A stretch of 36,348 bases of DNA from Deltaproteobacteria bacterium (GTDB lineage Bacteria; Myxococcota_A; Polyangia; DRWM01; JAAZOP01), in the NCBI GenBank assembly GCA_016930215.1, contig JAFGHH010000072.1, forward strand, positions 1-36,348, given 5' to 3'. This document shows, piece by piece, positions 10,268-17,645 of the stretch; the stretch's first letter is position 1; each line of letters starts with the position of its first letter. Under the pieces are notes generated by a model. The model saw nothing but the letters and a program-made list of their open reading frames with translations. It did no database searches and was not told the origin of the DNA. Position numbers and translations under genes: made by a program.

Positions 10268-11602
10268 ATGAGGCAACGAACCCGGCTCGACTCACGGGTG
10301 TGGATTTCGCTCCCGGCCTTCCTGCTCCTCGCCGGCGCGTGCAGCTCGGACGACGCCGCCGCCACCGACGTCGCCGGCGAGGACCGGGTCGGGGACGAGA
10401 CGTCGATCCCGGACGCGCCGGGCGACGCGGGCGCGGACGGCGACGCGGACGGCGACGCGGACGGCGACGCGGACGGCGACGGGTCGGCCGGCACGCCGTT
10501 CACCTTCGCCGTGCTCGGCGACTTCAACGGCGGCGGCTGCGAGCGCAACGCGCGCGTGCGCCGCGTGGTCGCCGAACTCGCCGCGACCGACGCGGCGTTC
10601 TTCGTGCACGTCGGGGACCTGATCGACGGCTACGGCACGACCTCCTGCTTCGCCCACACGCCGTTCGGGACCGAGTGTACCGGTGCGGACGAGGACGGCA
10701 ACGTCGCCGGGCTGCTCGCCCCGCTCCTCGCGAGAACGCCGCCCGCCGGGCTGGCCGCGTCGTTCTTCCCCACGATCGGCAACCACGACGGCAACTGGTC
10801 CGAGTGGTACCCCGACCCCTGCGGGGACGGGTTCTGCGACCTCCTCGGGCTCGACCACGCGGGCGTCGTCGCCACCTACCTGACCCACGGCGAGACGCTC
10901 GACGCGCCCGGCTTCCCCCGCCACGCGCTGTTCCACGGCGACGTCTGCGCCAAGGTCGAGGACGACTCGGGCTTCCCGGGCGACTTCTACTACTCGTTCG
11001 CCTACGGCAACGCCCTGTTCGTCGTGCTGGCCCAGTACGACGACTACGACGGCATGCTCTCCTGCAACACCCACCCCGGCCACGATTCGTGCCCCGACTA
11101 CTGCTCCTCGCCGGCGCTCCGCCTCGACGCCGCCCGCAACGACTCCTGCTACCACGTCGAGCAGTTCGACTGGCTGACCCACGAGCTGGAGCGGACCGAC
11201 GGCCTGTACGAACACCGGTTCGTCTTCCTGCACGCTCCGCTGCTCTCCACCGGCGACTCGCACGGCGCCAACGGCGGCGCCGGCGCCCTCCGCGCGCTCC
11301 TCGAGGCCCACGGCGTCGCTGCGGTCTTCAACGGTCACAACCACGCCTACGAACGGACCCATGCGGTCCGCGGCGACGCCCTCGACCCGACCGGAACCGT
11401 CTACGTCACCGTCGCCCCCAGCGGCGCGCTGGTCGACGGCAACACCGGGGACTGGTTCACCGCCGCGACCTGGGCGGACTGGGCCGACTGGGGCGACGCC
11501 GACGCGATGGCCGTCTGGGTCCTCGTGTCCGTCGATGGCGGGACCGTCTCCGCGCGCACCGTCAGCCTGAGCGACGGCGTGGTGGACGAGTTCGAGCTGT
11601 AG
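10268..11602 (+). CDS. Exported metallophosphoesterase lipoprotein
   Basis: A 444-residue protein. An N-terminal signal (basic start, hydrophobic PAFLLLAGAC) ends in a lipobox with Cys25, followed by an Asp-rich linker carrying GDAD repeats (residues about 52-72). The rest is a calcineurin-like metallophosphoesterase: GDFNGGG (D85, N87), HVGDLID (D117), IGNHD (171-174), a His in FLHAP, and GHNHAYER near residue 356, the usual metal ligands of the purple acid phosphatase-like superfamily. It probably hydrolyses phosphoesters outside the cytoplasm while anchored by lipid; the substrate is not predictable. Several Cys between residues 127 and 290 fit an oxidising compartment. GGAGG lies just before the ATG. 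The next gene, another lipoprotein, starts 33 bp downstream, suggesting an operon. Confidence 0.9.
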   Translation: MRQRTRLDSRVWISLPAFLLLAGACSSDDAAATDVAGEDRVGDETSIPDAPGDAGADGDADGDADGDADGDGSAGTPFTFAVLGDFNGGGCERNARVRRVVAELAATDAAFFVHVGDLIDGYGTTSCFAHTPFGTECTGADEDGNVAGLLAPLLARTPPAGLAASFFPTIGNHDGNWSEWYPDPCGDGFCDLLGLDHAGVVATYLTHGETLDAPGFPRHALFHGDVCAKVEDDSGFPGDFYYSFAYGNALFVVLAQYDDYDGMLSCNTHPGHDSCPDYCSSPALRLDAARNDSCYHVEQFDWLTHELERTDGLYEHRFVFLHAPLLSTGDSHGANGGAGALRALLEAHGVAAVFNGHNHAYERTHAVRGDALDPTGTVYVTVAPSGALVDGNTGDWFTAATWADWADWGDADAMAVWVLVSVDGGTVSARTVSLSDGVVDEFEL

Positions 11603-11635
11603 CGGCGCGACGGGAGCGCCGCGAAGGAGGAGGTC

Positions 11636-12748
11636 ATGGCGGAAACCGGGATCGGCGGCGACGACCGCCGGAAGGTCGTTTCGGCCCCGGTCTGGGCCCT
11701 CGCACTGGCCGCGGCGGCCGGCGTTCTCGCCGGCTGCGGCGACGACGACTCCGCCGCCGACACGGGCGCCGATGCCGACGCCGACACGGGCGCCGATGCC
11801 GACGCGGATGCCGATGCCGACGCGGATGCGGATGCCGACGCGGATGCGGATGCCGCTGCCGATGCCGATGCCGGCCCGGGCCCGACGCTCGGGGGGTGCC
11901 CGCTGTTCCCTGCCGACAACCCGTGGAACACGCCGGTCGATGACCTCCCGGTCCACGAACGCTCGGCGGCGTTCATCGAGTCGATGGGCGGCGAGACCGC
12001 GCTGCACCCCGACTTCGGCACCGAGTGGGAGGGTGCGCCGATCGGCATCCCGTACACGCTGGTCCCGGCGGGCCAGCCGCCGGTCGATGTGGTCTTCGAC
12101 TACGACGACGAGAGCGACCCGGGACCGTACCCCATTCCACCCGACGCGCGGATCGAGGGCGGCCCCGACGGGGACGGCGACCGCCATGTCCTGCTGCTCG
12201 AGACCGGCTCGTGCACGCTGTACGAGCTGTTCGCCGCGTACCCGCCGGGTTCGGCGGGCGAGCCGTGGACGGCGGGGTCGGGCGCGATCTGGCACCTGGA
12301 CCGCAACGAGCGCCGCCCGGACGGCTGGACCAGCGCCGACGCCGCCGGCCTGGCGATCCTCCCGGGCCTCGTGCGCTACGACGAAGCGGTCGAGCGGGGC
12401 GAGATCCGGCACGCGATCCGCGTCACGGTCAGCGGCGCGCAGCGGGCGTACATCTATCCCGCGACGCACTCCGACGGCCGCGGCGGCTCGGATCCCGACG
12501 CGCCGCCGATGGGGCTGCGCCTGCGCCTCAAGGCCGGCTTCGACCTCTCGGGGTTCTCCGCGCCGGTGCAGGTGATCCTCCGCGCGATGCAGCGCTACGG
12601 CGTGATGGTCGCCGATACCGGCACCAACTGGTTCGTCACCGGCGTCCCCGACACCCGGTGGGACGACGACATGCTCGTCGGCGAGTTCCGCCGCGTCCAC
12701 GGCTCGGACTTCGAGGCGGTCTACACCGGCGAACCGCACCCGTACTAG
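11636..12748 (+). CDS. Lipoprotein of unknown function with Asp-Ala linker
   Basis: A 370-residue protein with a strong ribosome binding site (AAGGAGG) before the ATG. The signal region ends in the lipobox VLAGC (Cys34), followed by a low-complexity Asp-Ala linker (residues about 43-80) encoded by a GAC-GCG/GAT-GCC hexamer repeat. The folded part begins CPLFPADNPWNTPVDDLPV and contains WHLDRNERRPDGWTSADAAGLAILPGLVRYDE and a late GVMVADTGTNWFVTG segment. I recognise this NPWN...GLVRYDE...TNWF pattern from exported proteins of actinobacteria and myxobacteria, but not an activity; Asp, His and Trp in these blocks could form a site. It is probably co-transcribed with the metallophosphoesterase gene. 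Confidence 0.85.
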   Translation: MAETGIGGDDRRKVVSAPVWALALAAAAGVLAGCGDDDSAADTGADADADTGADADADADADADADADADADAAADADAGPGPTLGGCPLFPADNPWNTPVDDLPVHERSAAFIESMGGETALHPDFGTEWEGAPIGIPYTLVPAGQPPVDVVFDYDDESDPGPYPIPPDARIEGGPDGDGDRHVLLLETGSCTLYELFAAYPPGSAGEPWTAGSGAIWHLDRNERRPDGWTSADAAGLAILPGLVRYDEAVERGEIRHAIRVTVSGAQRAYIYPATHSDGRGGSDPDAPPMGLRLRLKAGFDLSGFSAPVQVILRAMQRYGVMVADTGTNWFVTGVPDTRWDDDMLVGEFRRVHGSDFEAVYTGEPHPY

Positions 12749-12960
12749 TCCGACGCGGCGCAAGCTCGTCGGGAGTTCGGGATCGGCCTTCCGATCCGGG
12801 ACCCACCTGGCGACGGACGCCTGCGAACCGGGCACCCGTGGCGGGACGTCCGGGACGGCGGACGACCGCCTCGAGGACTACCCTGGCAGGGGAAGGAAAC
12901 CCGCCCGCAACAGGGCGTCGCAGGTTCCGTCGAGGGCACCGTCGGGCACGGACGGGACGA

Positions 12961-13345
12961 AGACACGAAACGACGAAGCCTCCGCCCGAGGAAGACGGAC
13001 ACCCCGAGCACGAACCACAACGCGAGGGCCGACCCGAACGACGGATCGGAACCGGCCGCCACGCAGCCGCAGCCGTCGTCTCCGCCGGGAGGACTCTCCG
13101 CGTCGGGGCCGGCGTCGTCCTCGACGTCGCCCGAGACGTCGAAGACGTCGGCCTCCCCATCCGCGTCCGCATCGGCATCCGCGTCGGCCGGAACCGGGAC
13201 GCAGGTCGTTCGCGGTGGGCGAGCGTTCCAGGGCGGCGGTCTCGCCGGCACGATCATCGGCCTCCGCAAGCAGGTCGGCGTAGACGAGCAGAGGGTGCCC
13301 CCGGGGATCGTCGGCGGATCGCTGCATGTCCCCCCAAGAGGTCAT
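12961..13345 (-). pseudogene. Decayed MYXO-CTERM protein fragment, preceded by a TIGR02996-like segment
   Basis: In one minus-strand frame (about 13,200 to 12,961) the translation gives a [11 protein letters not shown] linker, then DVSGDVEDDAGPDAESPP, GGDDGCGCVAAGSDPS, a hydrophobic stretch and GRRLRRF. This closely parallels the last about 80 residues of the surface protein ending at 28,374, so the two are paralogous tails. Here the stop expected after the Arg cluster is missing and the frame runs on into unrelated sequence. Upstream, in a different frame (13,345 to about 13,211), lies MTSWGDMQRSADDPRG followed by HPLLVYADLLAEADDRAGE, which resembles the short TIGR02996 repeat-companion domain. 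The two pieces are out of frame, so this 625-bp interval after the SNF2 gene looks like fused gene wreckage rather than a working gene. Confidence 0.6.
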
Positions 13346-13373
13346 GTCCAGCAGCAACGGCCAACGAAAGAAC

Positions 13374-16300
13374 CTACGGCTCCAGGTCCCCTACCACCCG
13401 ACGCGCGTCCTCGAGGACCGACCGGGCCGTCGCCGCCGGCGGCGGCATCGCCGCGCTGCCGTACGCCCGCGCGAGTCCGTCGGCCTTCGCCACCAGCGCG
13501 GCCCTCTCCAGCGTGAGCCGCCCGGCTGGCACGAGAACCTCGAACAGCAGGCGCGCGGCCGGCAGGTCCGGCTCGCTCGCCCCCGCCGCCAACCCGCCCA
13601 CCGCCGCCACCATGGCGTCCCGCGCCGCGACAATCGCCTCGGCCGGAAGCTCGGCGCCGAGCATCGCCTCCGCCGCCCGCAGCTTCCGCCGCGCCAGGGC
13701 GGCCGCCTCGCGGCCACGCGCGGCCTCGGCGTCGTGCTCCGCAAGACCCGTCGCCACCACCTTCGCACGCGCGAACGGCGACGCGTCGCCCAGGAGCGAC
13801 AGCGGCTCCACCGCGGCCAGCGGCATCGCCACCGCGCCGCACGACTCGGCCGCGCCCCGCGTCACCTCGTCCACCGAATCGACCACCGCCACCATCCGCC
13901 CGTCGCCCAGCTCCACCACGCGGTCGAGACGGTATCCGAGGATCGCCGGCAGACGCGCGGCCTCGGCGGCCGCCGGGCCGACCGCCGGAATCGCCGCGGA
14001 AACGGACGGGGAGGGCGGCGTGACGCCGGCCCGCCCGGGCGGAGCGGTCGGAGCCGGTGCTTCGACGGCAACCTGCGCGCGGCACACACCCGGTTCCGGC
14101 ATCGACGCGGTCGTCGCCGCTTGCCTGCCGGCGGCCGCCGCCGTTGCCGGGAGCGTCGCCTCGCCCACCTCCTTCGGCGGCTCCGCCGTCCCCTCCGCCG
14201 CCAAGGTCTCCTCGACCGCCTCCCGATCCACGAACATGATCTGGGCCAGCGACAGGCAGCTCTGCGGCGCCTGGACCTCGTCGACGCTCGCACCCGGCAG
14301 GATCGCCGCCTCGAACAGCCCGCGCTTCGAGCCCAGAATCCTCTCGATCCGCGTCTCCGTCGAGTCCTCCGCGACCAGCAGGATGACGTTCACCGGCTCC
14401 TTCTGGCCCAGCCGATGCACCCGCCCGATCCGCTGCTCGAGCACCGCCGGGTTCCACGGATACTCGAGGTTGATCATCGTGCTGGCGAACTGCAGGTTGA
14501 GCCCCACCCCGCCGGCGTCGGTGGAGAAGAACAGCTTGCACTCGGGGTCGTCCCGGAACCGCTCGATCAACCCGCCCCGCTTGTGCGACGGCACCCCGCC
14601 GTGCAGCCGCACGTAGCCGACGTCGAGCCGGTCCGCGACCTCCGCGGCCAGCCGCTGGAACACCTCGAACTGGCTGAACACCACCGCCTTGCGGCCGCCG
14701 TCCACGCACACGTCCTCCACCAGCCGCGCGAACTCCTCCAGCTTCGGCGAGCCCTTCCGCGCCTTCGGCTCCAGCAGCGACGCCGCGTTGCAGGCCATCC
14801 GCGCCAGCTGCAGGTGCATCGCAAGCTGCTCCAGCTCCTTGGGCGTCAGCGGTCGCTTCCTTCCTCGGGCCGCAATCGCCGCCGCCTGCTGCTCGTGGTC
14901 CAGCATAAGCTCCCGCTGCTCGGGCCACAGCGCCACCTCGTAGCGGGCGTCGATCCGCTCGGGAAGCTGCGTCAACACCTCCTTGCGGTCCCGCCGCAGC
15001 ATCACCGGCCGCAGGCGCCGGCGCAGCTCGCCCAGGTTCTTGTACCCCGTCGGCCGCACCTTCCCCGGCTCGCGCACCAGGAACTGCTCGTTGAACGCCC
15101 ACAGCGGACCCAGCACCAGCGGCGAGACGAGCTGCAGGATGCTGTACAGGTCGTCCAGACGGTTCTCCAGCGGCGTCCCCGTGAGCACGAAGGCGAAGCG
15201 CGTCCGGATCGACTTGATGCGCGCCGCGGTCAGCGTCCGCCAGTTCTTGATCCGCTGCGCCTCGTCGACGATCAACAGGTCCGGCTCCAGCGCCGGGAGC
15301 AGGTCCAGGCCCCGAACCAGCAGCTCGTAGTTCGCGATCGTGAACGGCGCCCGCCGCTCGCAGGCCTCGCGCCGCGCCGCCCGGCCCCCCTCGACGACGA
15401 CCGCGTCGAGCCCGGCGAAGCGCGCGATCTCGGAGGCCCACTGGTGCTTGAGCGACGCCGGGCAGACGACCAGCGTCCGGCGGATCTCCCCGCGCTCGAA
15501 CAGCGCCCGCGCCGCGACGATCGCCTGCACCGTCTTCCCCAGACCCATGTCGTCCGCCAGCAGCGCCCGGCCGGCGCCCGCGAGGAACGCCGCGCCCTCG
15601 ACCTGGTACGGGTACAGCTTCGCCCGCACCCCCGAAACACGGCCCTGTCGCTCGCCGAACCACGCGCGAACCTCCTCGCGCCGCCGCTCCATCCGCCGCC
15701 GCTCCGCCACCTCGCGCGAGAACTCCTCCACGTCCGGGTACACCACCAGCTTCCGGAACCGGGCCGCCTCCTCGAGCATCCGCGGCAGCTCGTCGACCGG
15801 ATCGCCGCGGAAACCCCCGGCGGCGTCGAACCACCGCGCGGCCAACCGGCGCAGGGCCGGCGCCGCTTCGGCCGCCAGCCGGGCGACGATCCGCGGCGTG
15901 TCCTCCCGCGTGACGACGACCATCGAGGGCAATCCCCGGCCCGCACGCAGCGCCGCGACCCGCCGCTTCGCCCGCCGCGTCAACCCGGCCAGCACCGCCT
16001 CGATGTGCTTGCACGTCCCCAGCATGCTCGTCGCGTAGTCGGGGCACGAACACCGGTTGAGCCGCTCGGCGAACGACCGGACCCACACCTCGTAGCGCTC
16101 GCCCGACGGCGACCGGACCTCGAACGAGCCCAGCACGCCGTCCCCCGTGAGCGTCCGGAAGCGGAACCCGCCGGTCTCCCCCCGCCGCCGTCGCACGTGC
16201 AGCTCCAGCTCCCGCACGCTCGCCGCCGGTCGCGCCGGCGCGGCTTCGATCCTCGCCCGCGCCGCGAGCACCGCCACGGCGTGCTTGCAGAACGGCTCCC

Positions 16301-16568
16301 AGTCGAACGGGCACGTGCAGCTCGGGACCAGCTCCTCGCCGTCGTGCTCGAGGCGCACCAGGTACGGCTCCTTGTTCGAGCCGAGCACGCGGGCTTCCAG
16401 CCGCCGGCCCTGTTCGCGCAGCTCCTGCACCCGCCCGGCCCGGGCGTAGGCGATCCCCCGCGCCACGATGCGCTCCGAGGCCAGCGCGGCCAGCGCCTCC
16501 GGGCGCAGGACGAAGGGGCTCCGCGCGGTCCGCTCGATCGTGCGTTCGGTCTCGGGTCGTCTCGTCAT
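13374..16568 (-). CDS. SNF2-family ATPase with two SWIM zinc fingers
   Basis: A 1064-residue protein. Two SWIM-type zinc fingers precede the motor: C84/C86...C94/H96 (SCTCPFDWEPFCKH) and C173/C175...C186/H188 (CSCPDYATSMLGTCKH). The SNF2 core follows: DDMGLGKT (339-346), LVVCPASLKHQW, IVDEAQRIKN (433-442), VLTGTPLENR, then the second RecA lobe with KAVVFSQFE, STDAGGVGLNLQ and QRIGRVHRLGQ. These are the motifs of double-stranded DNA translocases rather than of true unwinding helicases. About 300 Ala/Glu-rich C-terminal residues have no recognised domain. The start at 16,568 is chosen for GGAGG 5-6 nt upstream; a longer frame to 16,820 runs through a 48-bp tandem repeat and is unlikely to be translated. 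Likely role: DNA translocation in repair, chromatin-like remodelling or transcription recycling. Confidence 0.9.
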   Translation of the reverse strand: MTRRPETERTIERTARSPFVLRPEALAALASERIVARGIAYARAGRVQELREQGRRLEARVLGSNKEPYLVRLEHDGEELVPSCTCPFDWEPFCKHAVAVLAARARIEAAPARPAASVRELELHVRRRRGETGGFRFRTLTGDGVLGSFEVRSPSGERYEVWVRSFAERLNRCSCPDYATSMLGTCKHIEAVLAGLTRRAKRRVAALRAGRGLPSMVVVTREDTPRIVARLAAEAAPALRRLAARWFDAAGGFRGDPVDELPRMLEEAARFRKLVVYPDVEEFSREVAERRRMERRREEVRAWFGERQGRVSGVRAKLYPYQVEGAAFLAGAGRALLADDMGLGKTVQAIVAARALFERGEIRRTLVVCPASLKHQWASEIARFAGLDAVVVEGGRAARREACERRAPFTIANYELLVRGLDLLPALEPDLLIVDEAQRIKNWRTLTAARIKSIRTRFAFVLTGTPLENRLDDLYSILQLVSPLVLGPLWAFNEQFLVREPGKVRPTGYKNLGELRRRLRPVMLRRDRKEVLTQLPERIDARYEVALWPEQRELMLDHEQQAAAIAARGRKRPLTPKELEQLAMHLQLARMACNAASLLEPKARKGSPKLEEFARLVEDVCVDGGRKAVVFSQFEVFQRLAAEVADRLDVGYVRLHGGVPSHKRGGLIERFRDDPECKLFFSTDAGGVGLNLQFASTMINLEYPWNPAVLEQRIGRVHRLGQKEPVNVILLVAEDSTETRIERILGSKRGLFEAAILPGASVDEVQAPQSCLSLAQIMFVDREAVEETLAAEGTAEPPKEVGEATLPATAAAAGRQAATTASMPEPGVCRAQVAVEAPAPTAPPGRAGVTPPSPSVSAAIPAVGPAAAEAARLPAILGYRLDRVVELGDGRMVAVVDSVDEVTRGAAESCGAVAMPLAAVEPLSLLGDASPFARAKVVATGLAEHDAEAARGREAAALARRKLRAAEAMLGAELPAEAIVAARDAMVAAVGGLAAGASEPDLPAARLLFEVLVPAGRLTLERAALVAKADGLARAYGSAAMPPPAATARSVLEDARRVVGDLEP

Positions 16569-16590
16569 CTGCGCCTCCTCCGCGCCGGTC

Positions 16591-16686
16591 CGCTTCGCCC
16601 CGGCCGGGACAACTCCTCCAACCTCCCGACCCGACGTCCGCTTCGCCCCGGCCGGGACAACTCCTCCAACCTCCCGACCCGACGTC
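16591..16686. repeat. 48-bp perfect tandem duplication upstream of the SNF2 gene
   Basis: Two abutting identical 48-bp units, 16,591-16,638 and 16,639-16,686, starting CGCTTCGCCCCGG and ending CCCGACGTC. They lie 22 bp upstream of the SNF2 start codon, in its probable 5' leader. Each unit read on the minus strand holds the purine-rich string GGAGGTTGGAGGAG, which resembles ribosome binding sites. Confidence 0.85.
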
Positions 16687-16839
16687 CGGCCCGGAGGTCG
16701 CGTCGTGCGTCGGTCCTTCCGCCGGCGCACGATAGGACACGCCCGAGCGGCGGGGAAGCCCCCGGATCGGGCCCGGAACGGGCTCCGCGACCGCTGCGGC
16801 GCCCGCCGGCTCGCCGCCACCGCCGAGTTCCTCGACGCG

Positions 16840-16905
16840 TTGCTCCGGTGTCTGTTCTGCGGGATGGTCCGGCCGGCGCGGTACTTCGACGGGACGGTCT
16901 CCGTG
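16840..16905 (+). pseudogene. N-terminal fragment of the small CxxC ('GMVRPA') gene
   Basis: The plus strand encodes LLRCLFCGMVRPARYFDGTVSV, closely matching LIRCPLCGMVRPAQFYNESVV of the intact minus-strand gene at 22,126-22,491. Nucleotide identity is obvious from about 16,846 to 16,900 (shared TGCGGGATGGT and CGGCCGGCGC strings). Similarity stops after that: the RQP.ER and SLGGRRGF parts are absent, and no convincing start codon precedes it. It sits about 50 bp upstream of the ssrA promoter. Read as a broken copy. Confidence 0.55.
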
Positions 16906-16950
16906 GGGCGATGTCCTGGCGCGCGTCCACCTGGGGGCGAGCGGGGGAGC

Positions 16951-16979
16951 TTGCCAGGTGGGACAGCGGGGCCTATATT
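16951..16979 (+). promoter_or_regulatory. Promoter of ssrA
   Basis: TTGCCA (16,951-16,956), a 17-bp spacer and TATATT (16,974-16,979), each five of six to the sigma-70 consensus, the best promoter match in the window. Predicted transcription start is near 16,986, leaving a leader of about 74 nt that RNase P would remove at the mature 5' end (17,060). An alternative start closer to 17,060 has no -10-like hexamer. Confidence 0.65.
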
Positions 16980-17149
16980 GCATGGGCTTCCGGCCGTGGT
17001 GGTCGGGAGCGGTTGTGGTCATCGGGAGCGCGTGACGTCGACGTTCCCGACCCCGTTTTGGGGGCGATACGGTTTCGACGGGTGGAAGGAAGCGTGGGAG
17101 AGCGTGCCGGGGCGTCGCGACCCCGTAACAACGCGGCATTCTTGTAGCT

Positions 17150-17182
17150 GCGAACAATAGCAACTACGCTCTGGCGGCTTAG
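17150..17182 (+). other. tmRNA proteolysis tag reading frame
   Basis: Resume codon GCG at 17,150, preceded by TAGCT in the place of the E. coli TAGTC. The frame encodes ANNSNYALAA and ends at TAG (17,180-17,182). The C-terminal YALAA is the conserved degron recognised by ClpXP and related proteases. Confidence 0.9.
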
Positions 17183-17389
17183 TCCGACCGGACGTCATTC
17201 AGGGGCGGCCCCGCCTGTGGCTCCCTGACTGGCGTAATCAAAGCAGGCTGGCTTCCCGAGGTTTCCGGGGCTCGGGCGGTGAGATCTACCGGGATGGCGC
17301 ATGGGAATCCCGTCGGTCGGAGTCCCATGCGTGACGAAAACGGCCGACTACGCACGTAGCGCTCCCCGTGGAATCCATCCGGACCCGGG

Positions 17390-17410
17390 TTCGACTCCCG
17401 GCGCCTCCAC
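17390..17410 (+). repeat. ssrA 3'-end repeat, copy 1 (likely attL core)
   Basis: The last 21 bases up to the tmRNA 3' end, beginning TTCGACT (T-loop) and ending GCGCCTCCAC. The same 21 bases occur exactly at 22,840-22,860 and 28,749-28,769, in the same orientation. The ssrA 3' end is a well-known integration site for tyrosine-recombinase islands, so this is read as the attachment core that keeps ssrA intact. Confidence 0.85.
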
Positions 17411-17579
17411 CGAGAATCATTGTGCTTTTCGACCGAGGTAGCAAGCCTCGTAGCAAGGGGGACGCCATGAGGCCGCGGCGGCGGCGGCCGAGAGGAACGT
17501 CACCTCCACCCCAATCCTGCAGAGAGACCAGGGTTTTCTGGACATCGCCGCGGCGGGGACGTTGCTACCACAAGCCCAA

Positions 17580-17607
17580 GGAGCCGGGTGCTTCGCCCGG
17601 CGCCTCC
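17580..17607 (+). repeat. Degenerate copy of the ssrA T-arm and acceptor end
   Basis: GGAGCCGGGT-GCTTCG-CCCGGCGCC-TCC parallels GGACCCGGGT-TCGACT-CCCGGCGCC-TCC of ssrA (17,381-17,408). The stems match and only the loop and one base differ. It also forms a GCCGGG/CCCGGC hairpin, which could act as a terminator for the minus-strand gene ending at 17,646, so the resemblance may be partly structural. The rest of the 234-bp gap 17,412-17,645 holds two direct GTAGCAAG copies (17,438 and 17,450) and an inverted TTGCTACC (17,562), but no recognisable gene. Confidence 0.4.
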
Positions 17608-17645
17608 GTGATCGTCCAGTTCCAGGAAGGCCTGCTGCCGGCGCA

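Larger units (their letters stand above)
17060..17411 (+). ncRNA. ssrA: Transfer-messenger RNA (tmRNA)
   Basis: tmRNA rescues ribosomes stalled on broken messages, acting with SmpB and adding a degradation tag. The 5' end GGGGGCGATACGGTTTCGAC (from 17,060) has the family's GGTTTCGACGGG signature. It pairs with the 3' acceptor strand CGCCTCC (17,402-17,408), including the G-U third pair seen in E. coli. The T-arm is CCGGG-TTCGACT-CCCGG, and the discriminator is A17,409. CCA is not fully encoded: the genome has CC then G, so the last A must be added enzymatically. The inner part holds a tag frame ending in the typical YALAA-stop. Mature length about 350 nt, normal for a one-piece tmRNA. The 3' end doubles as the repeated 21-bp site described separately. 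Confidence 0.97.

Noticed and set aside
10292-12835. An 847-codon minus-strand open frame opposite the two lipoprotein genes
   Set aside because: Val/Arg/Gly-rich antisense of Asp-Ala-coding DNA; the plus-strand genes have lipoboxes, ribosome binding sites and catalytic motifs.
13326-17163. Two open frames of 1273 codons on opposite strands over the SNF2 gene
   Set aside because: Both are out-of-frame readings of the SNF2 coding region; only the 13,374-16,568 frame has SWIM and SNF2 motifs.
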